Source: Hespellia stercorisuis DSM 15480 (GTDB lineage: Bacteria; Bacillota; Clostridia; Lachnospirales; Lachnospiraceae). Taken from it: a stretch of DNA of 32,021 nt. The notes beneath the pieces are model-generated. The model saw nothing but the letters and a program-made list of their open reading frames with translations. It made no database searches and was not told the origin of the DNA. The DNA lies in the NCBI RefSeq assembly GCF_900142165.1, contig NZ_FQZY01000050.1, forward strand, positions 1 to 32,021, given 5' to 3'. Shown in pieces: positions 15,571 to 23,523 of this stretch (within the stretch, counting starts at the first letter, position 1; each line of letters opens with the position of its first letter). The position numbers and the translations under genes are program-made.

Positions 15571-16739
15571 AAGAAATTTTAGAATTGCTAAACAATACGC
15601 TGAATGCCGATTTTCATCAGGCAACTATCAGCAACCCGAGAACAAAAGACAAAGTGATCAAGGTAAAGGTGCGCCCCATTTTAAAAGGGGAGGACCTTTA
15701 TTTTCAACTGGAATCCTTCACGAAGACACAGGCGTTTCACGAGAATCTGAAGGTGGAAGAAGCCTGCGGTCGATGTGCAGAGCTGATGCAGGAGTTCCGA
15801 CAGATGCAGATCACCACGAAGACACAGAACCATACCGTTCTGGTCAGCAAAAAGGGAAAGGTGACGATTCAATCCAAACGCCAGACCCAGGCGGTGAAGG
15901 AAGTGGACTTGTCCCACAACCGGAGCAAGAAGTACATCCTGGAGGAGGGAGTCTATGTGCCGTTTCTGCAGGATCTGGGCGTCATGACTGCCGATGGGAA
16001 GATCGTCCGCAGCAGAATGGATAAGTTCCGGCAGATCAACCGTTTTCTGGAATTTATCGAGGACATCCTGCCCCAGCTTGACAAGAATCGGGAGCTGACG
16101 ATCCTGGATTTTGGGTGTGGAAAGTCTTACCTTACATTTGCCATGTATTATTATCTGCATGAGCTGAAAAAATATGACATCCGGATCATCGGTCTGGATC
16201 TGAAGGCAGATGTGATCCGGCACTGCAGCGCGCTGAGTGAGAAATACGGTTACGAGAAGCTGAAATTCCTGGAGGGCAATATCGCTGACTACACGGGCGT
16301 TGACAAGGTGGATATGGTGGTGACACTTCACGCCTGCGACACGGCGACGGATTATGCGCTGGCGAAGGCGATCGGATGGGATGCAAGAGTAATCCTGTCG
16401 GTTCCGTGCTGCCAGCATGAGCTGAACGGCCAGATGAAGAATGAGATTCTGGCTCCGATCATGGAGTACGGACTGCTGAAGGAGCGGATGGCCGCGCTGG
16501 CGACGGACGGCCTGCGTGCGGAGTATCTGGACCGGGAGGGGTATGACACCCAGGTTCTGGAGTTCATTGACATGGAGCACACGCCAAAGAACATCCTGCT
16601 GCGTGCCGTGAAAAATGAGAAGAAGTGTGAAGATGAGGCACACCGTGCAAAGAAGCAGGGGGAGATTGAGGCGTGCGTGGAATTTCTGCAGGTCCAGCCG
16701 ACCTTGGGGAAACTTCTGGACGAGCGCGAAAAAGCATAG
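15567..16739 (+). CDS. SAM-dependent methyltransferase of unknown target
   Basis: A class I methyltransferase of 390 residues. The first 150 or so residues form a separate domain (many Lys/Gln; KDKVIKVKVRPIL), possibly for substrate or RNA binding. The SAM domain begins near 170 with motif I LDFGCGKSYLTFAMYYYL, followed by IIGLDLKADVI (motif II) and VTLHACDTATDYAL (motif IV-like). A later SVPCCQHELN segment is typical of the Methyltransf_32-like group to which this seems to belong. The target is unknown; rRNA or tRNA is possible. The start overlaps the carboxypeptidase stop by 4 bp, so the two are translationally coupled. Confidence 0.82.
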   Translation: MKEILELLNNTLNADFHQATISNPRTKDKVIKVKVRPILKGEDLYFQLESFTKTQAFHENLKVEEACGRCAELMQEFRQMQITTKTQNHTVLVSKKGKVTIQSKRQTQAVKEVDLSHNRSKKYILEEGVYVPFLQDLGVMTADGKIVRSRMDKFRQINRFLEFIEDILPQLDKNRELTILDFGCGKSYLTFAMYYYLHELKKYDIRIIGLDLKADVIRHCSALSEKYGYEKLKFLEGNIADYTGVDKVDMVVTLHACDTATDYALAKAIGWDARVILSVPCCQHELNGQMKNEILAPIMEYGLLKERMAALATDGLRAEYLDREGYDTQVLEFIDMEHTPKNILLRAVKNEKKCEDEAHRAKKQGEIEACVEFLQVQPTLGKLLDEREKA

Positions 16740-16778
16740 AAGATGGCAGGCAATACAAAAAAGTGTAGGAGAGTATAG

Positions 16779-19220
16779 ATGAATGCAAAAAAAATCGTAA
16801 TTCGGGTCGGGGTGCTGGCGGCTGTGTTTATCGTGGCGGCGGTCATCATCAGTCTGATCACCAACAGAAACTCAGATGAACGTACATCCGAGATGGCGAC
16901 GGCGGTACTGCCTCGCATTTCGTTTGATATAGAGGGACACACGGTCAATTCCATCGCGGGGTATGTGGATGAGATGGATATCACTGCCATGCGCGATACG
17001 ATCACGCCCATCGCAAATGACGGAACACTGACCATGAAAATCGAGAGCTACGACAATGAGATCAAGGACATTACCTATGTGGTCACGACGCTGGACGGGG
17101 AGACAAAGCTGGGGGACGGCACAGCGGAGGAGAAGGACGGCACGGTCACGCTGAACGTGCGCAGTCTGATCGAGGACGTACCCGAGGCGGTCATGGAGGT
17201 GACGCTGAAGGCGGGGAGCAAGGATGTGCATTACTATATGCGTATCGAGAAGCCGGAGAGTCTCTCGACAAAGGCCTGTCTTGATTTTGCGGAAGATTTT
17301 CACAACAACACACTGGATAAGAATGCGGAGAGCTGGGTCTCTTCCTATATAGAGACCAGCGATCAGAGCGATAATACGACGTACCAGACGGTCACCATCA
17401 ATTCGGAGGTCAGTCAGGTGATGTGGGGGAATCTCACCCCGACGGTCAAGGGAGATATCGAGTGGACCATCAAGGAGAGCAACAGCACCTACACCTCGCT
17501 GCTTGCCAGATATCAGGTGACCTGCCCGCAGGACGACAATCCGGAGGGGACAGAGACTTATAATGTAAAAGAATTTTTCAGGATCCGGATTGAGTCCGGA
17601 GCGGTCTACCTGCTCAATTACAACCGGACCATGAATCAGGTGTTTGACGGCAGGAACAATCCGGTTCTGACAAAGGACGGAATCAAGCTTGGAATCACGG
17701 ATCCGGCTGTGGAATATAAGGTCAGCAAAAATGGAAAGATTGTGGCCTTCGTGCAGGAGCGGGAACTGTGGGTATACAATCAGGACGATGATCAACTGTC
17801 CATGGCCTTCAGTTTTGCAAACTCTGCGGGAGCCGATGCGAGAAGCAGGTACGACCAGCATGCGGTGCGCATCATCAGCATGGACAAAAACGGAAGCACA
17901 ACATTTGCGGTGTATGGATATATGAACCGTGGGAAACATGAGGGTGAGGTCGGCGTCGATATCTTCTACTTTGATATTGAGAAAAATGTGGTGGAGGAGA
18001 AGGCATTTATTCCGAGCAACAAGTCTTTTGCGCTTGCGGAGGATGAGTTGGGGAAATTTGTGTACTACAATCACAACGATCAGATGCTCTACGTGCTGGC
18101 GGGCGGAACCCTGTACCAGGTGGATCTGAAGAACGATGAGCAGACAGAGCTGGCAAAGAATCTGACGGAGGGGCAGTATGTTGGCTCCGCGGATGGTCAT
18201 CTGCTTGCCTACCAGACCAATGGGGAGCTGAACAGTGCCACGAAGGTCACGGTTATGAACCTGTCCGATGGAAATGTAAATGAGATTGAGGTAAATGCGG
18301 ATCAGTGTATACGACCGCTTGGCTTCGTGGTAAATGATTTCGTTTACGGGATTGCAAATGTCTGTGATGCGGGAGTCAAAGCGTCCGGGGAGGCGATCCT
18401 TCCGATGGCAGTGCTTGAGATTCGCGACAGCGAGAATGAGGTCGTGAAGACGTATGCACAGGAACAGATCTTCGTGGAGGATATCTTCATCAATGAGAAT
18501 CTGATTACGCTGAACCGGGCGGTGAAAAACGGTGATATCTACACGGATGCCGGACAGGATTATATCACGAATAATGAGGAGAAGACCGAGAGTAACATCT
18601 CGCTGACCTCCTATGTAAATGAGGTGAAAAAGACGGAGATGCTGCTGGCGTTTACGGAGAACATCCCGGATACACTGCCGAAGATTCTTCAGCCGGGGCA
18701 GGTGACCATCGGAGACGTGACGACCATCGCATTTACGGAGAAGGACACGACGGAGAAATATCTGGTATTCGGAACCGGTGAGGTTGCCGGAATTTATGGT
18801 AAGGCGGCATACGCAATCGCCAGAGCGCAGGAACTGTGCGGCGTGGTGATTTCCTCCAGACAGCAGTATGTGTGGGAGAAGGGAAACCGTGATCTGGTAT
18901 TCCAGACCGGATTCCCTGCGTTCTCCATACCGGAGGGCAAGACGTCCCTGCAGGCGTGCGAGGAGCAGCTTGCGCAGTACGGGGCGACTCGTGTGGATCT
19001 GACGGGCTGCGACATCAGCCAGATCTGTTATCTGATTTACAAGGGCATCCCGGTGATCGCCATGACGGATGCGAACAATGCAATTCTCCTGACGGGGTAT
19101 ACGACGGAGGATGTGACGTATATCGACCCGGCGACCGGGGAGGAGAAGACGGCAGACATGGCGGATATGGCAGCTATGGTGGCCGGGAGCGGGAATACCT
19201 TTATTGGGTATGTGCGCTAA
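16779..19220 (+). CDS. Large membrane-anchored extracytoplasmic protein with C39-like C-terminus
   Basis: An 813-residue protein of a family I know only as hypothetical. It has an N-terminal membrane anchor (residues 6-27) and a mostly beta-rich outer region with repeated hydrophobic strands (about 300-620) suggestive of a propeller-like fold (WVYNQDD, YVLAGGTLYQVDL, LLAYQTNGELN). The last 130 residues resemble a papain-like C39 domain: YAIARAQELCG, then GIPVIAMTDANNAILLTGY and YIDPATGEE. The usual His of C39 (GHxVVVxGY) is replaced by Asn, and no clear CGPT cysteine motif is seen, so it is probably inactive. GGAG precedes ATG. It closes the signal peptidase operon; a role in wall biology is inferred from context. 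Confidence 0.7.
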   Translation: MNAKKIVIRVGVLAAVFIVAAVIISLITNRNSDERTSEMATAVLPRISFDIEGHTVNSIAGYVDEMDITAMRDTITPIANDGTLTMKIESYDNEIKDITYVVTTLDGETKLGDGTAEEKDGTVTLNVRSLIEDVPEAVMEVTLKAGSKDVHYYMRIEKPESLSTKACLDFAEDFHNNTLDKNAESWVSSYIETSDQSDNTTYQTVTINSEVSQVMWGNLTPTVKGDIEWTIKESNSTYTSLLARYQVTCPQDDNPEGTETYNVKEFFRIRIESGAVYLLNYNRTMNQVFDGRNNPVLTKDGIKLGITDPAVEYKVSKNGKIVAFVQERELWVYNQDDDQLSMAFSFANSAGADARSRYDQHAVRIISMDKNGSTTFAVYGYMNRGKHEGEVGVDIFYFDIEKNVVEEKAFIPSNKSFALAEDELGKFVYYNHNDQMLYVLAGGTLYQVDLKNDEQTELAKNLTEGQYVGSADGHLLAYQTNGELNSATKVTVMNLSDGNVNEIEVNADQCIRPLGFVVNDFVYGIANVCDAGVKASGEAILPMAVLEIRDSENEVVKTYAQEQIFVEDIFINENLITLNRAVKNGDIYTDAGQDYITNNEEKTESNISLTSYVNEVKKTEMLLAFTENIPDTLPKILQPGQVTIGDVTTIAFTEKDTTEKYLVFGTGEVAGIYGKAAYAIARAQELCGVVISSRQQYVWEKGNRDLVFQTGFPAFSIPEGKTSLQACEEQLAQYGATRVDLTGCDISQICYLIYKGIPVIAMTDANNAILLTGYTTEDVTYIDPATGEEKTADMADMAAMVAGSGNTFIGYVR

Positions 19221-19294
19221 GGACGTTCCGCCGGGCCTGGGGTCTTAGCTGGGGGAAGGATGCGGCGTTGGAGAAGGTCGACTGAGAGCCGTTC

Positions 19295-21235
19295 TTAGTC
19301 CGGATCGGGGAGGGTGAAGTTCGTCAGGTAGTGAAAGCAGTTTTCTTCGTCCAGTGCTTGGGAGAAGTAGTAGCCCTGGAAGAGGTGGATGTTCTGGCGC
19401 TGCATTTCTTCATACTGCTCCTGAGTTTCGATTCCTTCTACCACGATCTCTTTCTTTAGTTTGTGCAGGAGCTGAAATTCATTCTGCATGATGAGACGGG
19501 CATCGTGTTGTTTGAAGTAGGACCAGACCATGTTTTTGTCGAATTTGATTTCGTCGAATGGAAAACGGATCAAATAGGAGATGTTGGAATAGCCTGTGCC
19601 GTAGTCGTCCAGCGAGAAAGAGAAGCCTTCTGCGCGCAGCGCATCCATGATGTTCTGCACGATAAATGGGCTCTCGACCATGGTGCTCTCGGTCAGTTCC
19701 AAGTGAATCATGGAGGGGGACACGTGGTATTTCTCCGTGATTTTTTTGAATCTGGCGGTGAGATCCGGGTACGCAAACTGCAGGGTGGACAGGTTGACGT
19801 GGATACAGGTGACTGTGCTGTCCGGCAGGTCGGTGCCGAGCCGCTCGATAAAGGCACATGCTTTTTCGAACACGTAGAATCCGAGCTGGATAATCGCTCC
19901 GTTTTCCTCTGCGATAGCGATAAATTCGTCCGGCGGGATATTGCCGAGCTCCTTGTCGCAAAGGCGGGATATTGCTTCCAGCGACGCGACGGTGCCGGTA
20001 CGGTTATCGATGATCGGCTGGTAATGGATTTCCAGAGTTTCGTTCTGCAGGGCCTGCTTTAAGATTTTCAGAACGCTCTCCCTGCGTCGGCACCTTCTGG
20101 CAATCGCGTCCTCGGAGCACATAAAGATCAGATCGTGTGATTCTTTGATCCGCCGATCCATGTTTGCCTGCAGTTGGATCATTTCGGTGTGCGTGCGGAA
20201 ATACTGTGGGTACTCACAAAGCGATATGGCCGGTTCCAACATGGCACTTTTTCCGTTTGGCAGATTCCAGGGGCTTCGGAAACGGTTGATGATGATCTGG
20301 ACGAAGGGCAGAAGGGTCTCCTGCTGCTCGTTGACTGCAACGGCAAACAGATCATTGTGGACACGAAAAACAATCTGCCGCGGAAATATGCTCTCCAAAA
20401 ATGCGGAAACCTTCTGGAGCAGATAGTCACCCATTTCGATCCCGTAAATGGAATTGATATACCGGAATCTGTTCAGATCCAGAAAGAGAACCGTGAACAA
20501 TTTTTTCTGCGCGCACTTGTCGTCTATAAAGATTTTAAAACCGTATTCATTGGCGCAGAGTGTCAGTCGGTCCTGGTAATCGTTGGGATTTTCCAGTGTC
20601 AGATATACGTACAGGATACTCAGCGCAAAGAAAAGACCGATCACAAGCACAGAACGATGCAGGAACTGAATCACAACACCGCAGGAGATGATGTAGGCGA
20701 CCCATCCGGCAACCTTCGTATCCTTGATTAGCAGACGCTTGCGATGTATCAATACGTAAATGAGGCAGAATGCAATATTAATAAAATAGAAGTAATAGCT
20801 CCAATCGGCACCCGAACCCTGCCAGTATCGTTTCTGCTCGTCAAAATAGAAGTAGATGTTTGTCAGGGGCGATGTAATGCCAAGCAGTGTGTTGACCAGA
20901 AATGCAAGAGTGATCACACGAAATTCCCAGGAATGAGAGGAGAAATGAGGGTTTATGTAAGCGAATGAAAATGCGCAGTATGCATAAATCTTGGCGGGCT
21001 GAAGAAAGAAAAATAAAACGGCGACTGCAACATTCAATGAAAGGGGAACATACTCCGTGTGGTGAAGCAGAAGGCTGGATATAAAATCCGTGCAGCTCTC
21101 CAGCAGACTGATGACTAAAAGCAGCTTAAACAGCCTGGAGTCCAGTTTAAAAATCTTCATTTTGTTTTTGAAATCAAAAAGAATGATGCACAGGATAAAT
21201 ATGCCGGCTATCTCAAAAAAGTAATTGTAAATCAT
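19295..21235 (-). CDS. Membrane GGDEF/EAL protein, probable c-di-GMP phosphodiesterase
   Basis: A 646-residue protein. ATG 21235 is chosen because GGAGG lies 10 bp upstream; the frame extends to 21436 without support. Six or seven membrane helices occupy 5-215. A GGDEF domain (about 225-380) is degenerate: its signature is VHNDLF (292-297) in place of GGDEF, so no cyclase activity is expected. The EAL domain (395-640) keeps the key residues: E420 (LEAISR), N481 (HVNLS), E513 (LELTES), D543/D544 (LDDYGTGYS), K564 (IKFDK) and E600 (VEGIET). It is therefore likely to hydrolyse c-di-GMP, with the dead GGDEF perhaps binding GTP as a regulator. It is transcribed on its own, convergent to the operon at 13445-19220. 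Confidence 0.88.
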   Translation of the reverse strand: MIYNYFFEIAGIFILCIILFDFKNKMKIFKLDSRLFKLLLVISLLESCTDFISSLLLHHTEYVPLSLNVAVAVLFFFLQPAKIYAYCAFSFAYINPHFSSHSWEFRVITLAFLVNTLLGITSPLTNIYFYFDEQKRYWQGSGADWSYYFYFINIAFCLIYVLIHRKRLLIKDTKVAGWVAYIISCGVVIQFLHRSVLVIGLFFALSILYVYLTLENPNDYQDRLTLCANEYGFKIFIDDKCAQKKLFTVLFLDLNRFRYINSIYGIEMGDYLLQKVSAFLESIFPRQIVFRVHNDLFAVAVNEQQETLLPFVQIIINRFRSPWNLPNGKSAMLEPAISLCEYPQYFRTHTEMIQLQANMDRRIKESHDLIFMCSEDAIARRCRRRESVLKILKQALQNETLEIHYQPIIDNRTGTVASLEAISRLCDKELGNIPPDEFIAIAEENGAIIQLGFYVFEKACAFIERLGTDLPDSTVTCIHVNLSTLQFAYPDLTARFKKITEKYHVSPSMIHLELTESTMVESPFIVQNIMDALRAEGFSFSLDDYGTGYSNISYLIRFPFDEIKFDKNMVWSYFKQHDARLIMQNEFQLLHKLKKEIVVEGIETQEQYEEMQRQNIHLFQGYYFSQALDEENCFHYLTNFTLPDPD

Positions 21236-21310
21236 AAAATCATATCCTCCGGGGGTGTTTTTATACCAACAGTGGAATTTTAGCGGGCGTAATTTGGTAA
21301 TATTGTGAAC

Positions 21311-21316
21311 AGTGTA
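21311..21316 (-). promoter_or_regulatory. Extended -10 promoter of the GGDEF/EAL gene
   Basis: On the minus strand TGGTACACT (TG extension plus TACACT) lies about 75 bp before the start codon, preceded by TTTTTG like the arms at 13283-13345. No good -35 hexamer is visible. The rest of 21236-21392 is A-rich and has no gene. Confidence 0.4.
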
Positions 21317-21390
21317 CCACAAAAAGATTACGAATACTACGAAAGAAAATGAGAAAGCAGAAAAGTAAGAAAGTAAAACAGTAAGAAAAT

Positions 21391-21446
21391 AAAAAAGAAG
21401 ATGACGCACCAGCCGGACTTCCGGCGGATGTGACATCTTCTTTTCG
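21391..21446 (-). terminator. Intrinsic terminator after queT
   Basis: AAAAGAAGATG (21393-21403) pairs with CATCTTCTTTT (21434-21444), with further inner GC pairing around CCGG. On the minus strand a T-rich tract follows. It lies about 80 bp downstream of the queT stop. Confidence 0.75.
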
Positions 21447-21525
21447 ATTCTCTGAAATTAAAGCAGGCAGTTTGCTGAGAGGGGTATAAACACACCATTC
21501 TGCCGCTGCGGGGAACTGCAGACCT

Positions 21526-22029
21526 CTAAACAGCAGCTTTTTTAAAAATTACATTTTTATATTTCGCCAGTGCGAACAGTAAGATCATCCCGAGTACGCC
21601 GCAGGAAAGGACTTCACCGATGCCTACACTCAGACACATCATCCAGAGTGGAAGTGTGATTCCGTAAGCATAGCGGAGTACAAGCGGTACCACAATCGTG
21701 TTGGCAGCGATCGGTCCGACCGGTGCGAGGAATTTGTTCCGGTTGCGCAGCATGTAAGTGATGAGTGCGCCGACCAAAGTTGCGAGGCTGCCGAAGATGA
21801 TATCCGGGAGGATCGCTCCGCCGTAGATGTTACCGAACAGGCAGCCGATGAATAATCCTGGGATTGCGGCCGGTGTAAAGAACGGGAGGATTGTCAGTGC
21901 CTCCGCAAAACGCACCTGTACTTCCCCGAAGCTTATGGGGGCGAACAAAACGGTGAGCACGACGTAGATTGCAGCGATCATAGCCGCCTGAGCCATAAAT
22001 AAAACCTTGTTTTCTTTAAATTCTTTCAT
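21526..22029 (-). CDS. queT: QueT queuosine-precursor transporter (ECF S component)
   Basis: The substrate-binding membrane subunit of an energy-coupling-factor transporter for queuosine precursors such as preQ1 or preQ0. It has 167 residues from ATG 22029 (AAGGAG 10 bp upstream; a TTG at 22035 is too close to that site). Five or six membrane segments are visible. Family-typical stretches are SFGEVQVRFAEALTILPFF, GLFIGCLFGNIYGGA and GPIAANTIVVPLVLRYAYG. It would use the shared EcfAA'T module encoded elsewhere. It stands alone with its own promoter, a structured 5' leader and a terminator, which fits control by the transported ligand, as for other queT genes with preQ1 riboswitches. Confidence 0.93.
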   Translation of the reverse strand: MKEFKENKVLFMAQAAMIAAIYVVLTVLFAPISFGEVQVRFAEALTILPFFTPAAIPGLFIGCLFGNIYGGAILPDIIFGSLATLVGALITYMLRNRNKFLAPVGPIAANTIVVPLVLRYAYGITLPLWMMCLSVGIGEVLSCGVLGMILLFALAKYKNVIFKKAAV

Positions 22030-22035
22030 ATTCAA

Positions 22036-22127
22036 TTATCTCCTTTAGTTTTGTTTTACGTGTGGAAGGTCACGAACACACGATTTGACTTTGCCCTTAA
22101 GACCTTGTTTTTAGGGGCATTAGAACG
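22036..22127 (-). promoter_or_regulatory. queT: queT leader: two hairpins with complementary loops (candidate riboswitch)
   Basis: The 5' leader of queT holds hairpin 1 (22093-22118; GCCC/GGGC plus a TAA/TTA pairing) and hairpin 2 (22059-22082; CGTGTG/CACACG with a 12-nt loop). On the RNA strand loop 1 contains AAGGUC and loop 2 contains GACCUU, a perfect 6-bp loop-loop match. After hairpin 2 comes an A-rich tail (AAAACAAAACUAA) running into the AAGGAG ribosome site. The CCUU of loop 2 could instead pair with that AAGG. Hairpin 2 plus tail recalls the preQ1-I layout, but the base-specific match is incomplete. Confidence 0.5.
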
Positions 22128-22133
22128 GTTGAT

Positions 22134-22162
22134 AGTATAGCACAGCTGCCTTGAAAATGCAA
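22134..22162 (-). promoter_or_regulatory. queT promoter
   Basis: Minus strand: -35 TTGCAT (22157-22162), 17-bp spacer, extended -10 TGCTATACT with the hexamer at 22134-22139. Transcription would start near 22127. Confidence 0.65.
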
Positions 22163-22170
22163 TGGAAAAA

Positions 22171-22199
22171 TTGACATAAAAAGACCTATAAAATATAAT
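22171..22199 (+). promoter_or_regulatory. Perfect consensus SigA promoter with no obvious gene
   Basis: TTGACA (22171-22176), exactly 17 bp, TATAAT (22194-22199). It points towards the LacI-type gene but lies about 280 bp before its start and before a second, closer promoter. The first 19-nt operator-like box (22289-22307) lies about 85 bp downstream of its start site. Confidence 0.7.
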
Positions 22200-22288
22200 G
22201 GTGCCAATGTATTAACATATGAAATCAATGAGAGAAAGGGGGCGGACTGCTCACTGCGGCTGCGGCTCGGCACAGAATGAAACTGAAA

Positions 22289-22307
22289 TGATGAAAGCGG
22301 TTGCAAA
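22289..22307 (+). promoter_or_regulatory. Operator/cre-like box 1
   Basis: TGATGAAAGCGGTTGCAAA, identical to the box at 22443-22461. The core TGAAAGCGGTTGCA matches 13 of 14 positions of the CcpA cre consensus TGWAANCGNTNWCA and is also of LacI-family operator type (central CG). Confidence 0.6.
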
Positions 22308-22401
22308 GAAAAGAAGAAATGAAATATGTTAATATTGCACAAAGAAAACGAAAAGAAATCTACAATAATAGCCAAAATGCAAATGAAAATCAGTTTTGTG
22401 A

Positions 22402-22430
22402 TTGACACCGGGTATGCACGGTGTTATATT
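22402..22430 (+). promoter_or_regulatory. Promoter of the sugar operon
   Basis: TTGACA (22402-22407), 17-bp spacer, TATATT (22425-22430). An inverted repeat ACACCG-N8-CGGTGT (22405-22410 with 22419-22424) fills the spacer and overlaps the -35 box. Transcription would start near 22437, directly before box 2. Confidence 0.75.
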
Positions 22431-22442
22431 GAAATTACAAAT

Positions 22443-22461
22443 TGATGAAAGCGGTTGCAAA
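22443..22461 (+). promoter_or_regulatory. Operator/cre-like box 2
   Basis: Second identical 19-nt copy, 154 bp after box 1, immediately after the expected transcription start. Binding of the operon's own LacI-type regulator or of CcpA here would block the promoter; two boxes would allow looping (inference). Confidence 0.65.
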
Positions 22462-22481
22462 AGGGGCATGGGAGAAAAAAC

Positions 22482-23504
22482 ATGAACATTTACGACATAG
22501 CCAAAGAGGCAGGCGTTTCAGCAAGTACGGTATCTCGCGTACTCAACGGGAATAAAAATGTAAAAAAAGAGACGAGAGAAAAAATACAAAAGGTCATTAA
22601 CGGAAAAAACTATGTGCCAAATGCACTGGCACGCAATCTCAGCGTCGGGGTCTCACAGAATATTGCATTTCTGGTTCCGGATATTGAGAATCCGTTCTTC
22701 GGGAAGATACTCCACGGGATATCGGACAGAGCGAAGGAGTACAACTACAATATTTTCATGTTTGGTACGGATGAATGTCCGGATCGGGAGCACCAGATCC
22801 TCAGTTCCCTGCAGATAGAGATGATGCGCGGATTGATAATCATTCCTGTCTCCGAGAATGACAGCATTACAGAAGAGATGCTGGAGAATTTTGAGGAAAA
22901 GGGTGTTCCGGTCATACTGATCGACCGGGATATTATGGGAAGTAAATTTGACGGCGTTTTTTCGGAGGACGAAGAAGGCAGCTATGGTGCGGTGGAATGT
23001 CTGATCAAAGAAGGACATAAAAAGATTGCGACAATCACCGGTCCGGAGACATCACGACCCGGACACAATCGTCTGAAAGGGTACAAACGTGCACTCGAGG
23101 CGAATGGGATCGCTATCAGACCGGAATACATCATATGCGGTGAGTTCAACGAAGAGAAATCATACAAAGCGATGAAGAAGCTCATGGAGCGGAAGGACCC
23201 GCCGACAGCCATTTTTTCGTGTAACAATATGACGACACTGGGGTGTCTGAAATATCTGTCTGAAAGGGATATGAAATTGTCCCGCGACATTTCGCTGGTA
23301 GGATTTGACGACATAAGAGAACTTCAGTATACAAATATCAAACTTTCTGTTGTGAGCAGGCCGGTATACGATATGGGGTGTGAGGCAATGGAACTGTTGG
23401 AGCGAAGATTCGAGGCAATACAGAATGGAAGCAAAGAGAGAACCGTAAAACGACGCAATTATGTACAGACGTCTTTGATCCTGCGGGGATCTGAAAAAAA
23501 ATAA
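22482..23504 (+). CDS. LacI-family transcriptional regulator of the sugar operon
   Basis: A 340-residue DNA-binding repressor from ATG 22482 (GGGAG about 8 bp upstream). The N-terminal helix-turn-helix is canonical: MNIYDIAKEAGVSASTVSRVLNG (1-23), with the hinge at about 46-60 (NYVPNALARNLSVG). The rest is a periplasmic-binding-protein-like sensor domain (FLVPDIENPFFGKILHGI, IIIPVSEND, then GFDDI near 278). It precedes the ribokinase gene by 19 bp, so it is the local regulator, presumably responding to the imported sugar or its phosphate. The 19-nt boxes on both sides of the promoter are its likely targets and imply autoregulation. Confidence 0.92.
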   Translation: MNIYDIAKEAGVSASTVSRVLNGNKNVKKETREKIQKVINGKNYVPNALARNLSVGVSQNIAFLVPDIENPFFGKILHGISDRAKEYNYNIFMFGTDECPDREHQILSSLQIEMMRGLIIIPVSENDSITEEMLENFEEKGVPVILIDRDIMGSKFDGVFSEDEEGSYGAVECLIKEGHKKIATITGPETSRPGHNRLKGYKRALEANGIAIRPEYIICGEFNEEKSYKAMKKLMERKDPPTAIFSCNNMTTLGCLKYLSERDMKLSRDISLVGFDDIRELQYTNIKLSVVSRPVYDMGCEAMELLERRFEAIQNGSKERTVKRRNYVQTSLILRGSEKK

Positions 23505-23523
23505 AAATCTGGAGGTAAGTGAA

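Noticed and set aside
16872-18200. Minus-strand ORF of 442 codons opposite the 813-residue protein
   Set aside because: The plus-strand frame has a membrane anchor, a ribosome site and operon context; the minus frame is rich in His, Arg and Ile in the way of antisense shadows.
19221-19294. Terminator between the convergent 813-residue protein and GGDEF/EAL genes
   Set aside because: Only a weak imperfect hairpin near 19277-19298 can be drawn and no T-tract follows.
22219-22332. Small ORF of 37 codons after the consensus promoter
   Set aside because: It has an ATG and a stop but no ribosome site before the ATG, and its composition looks non-coding; it also spans the operator-like box.
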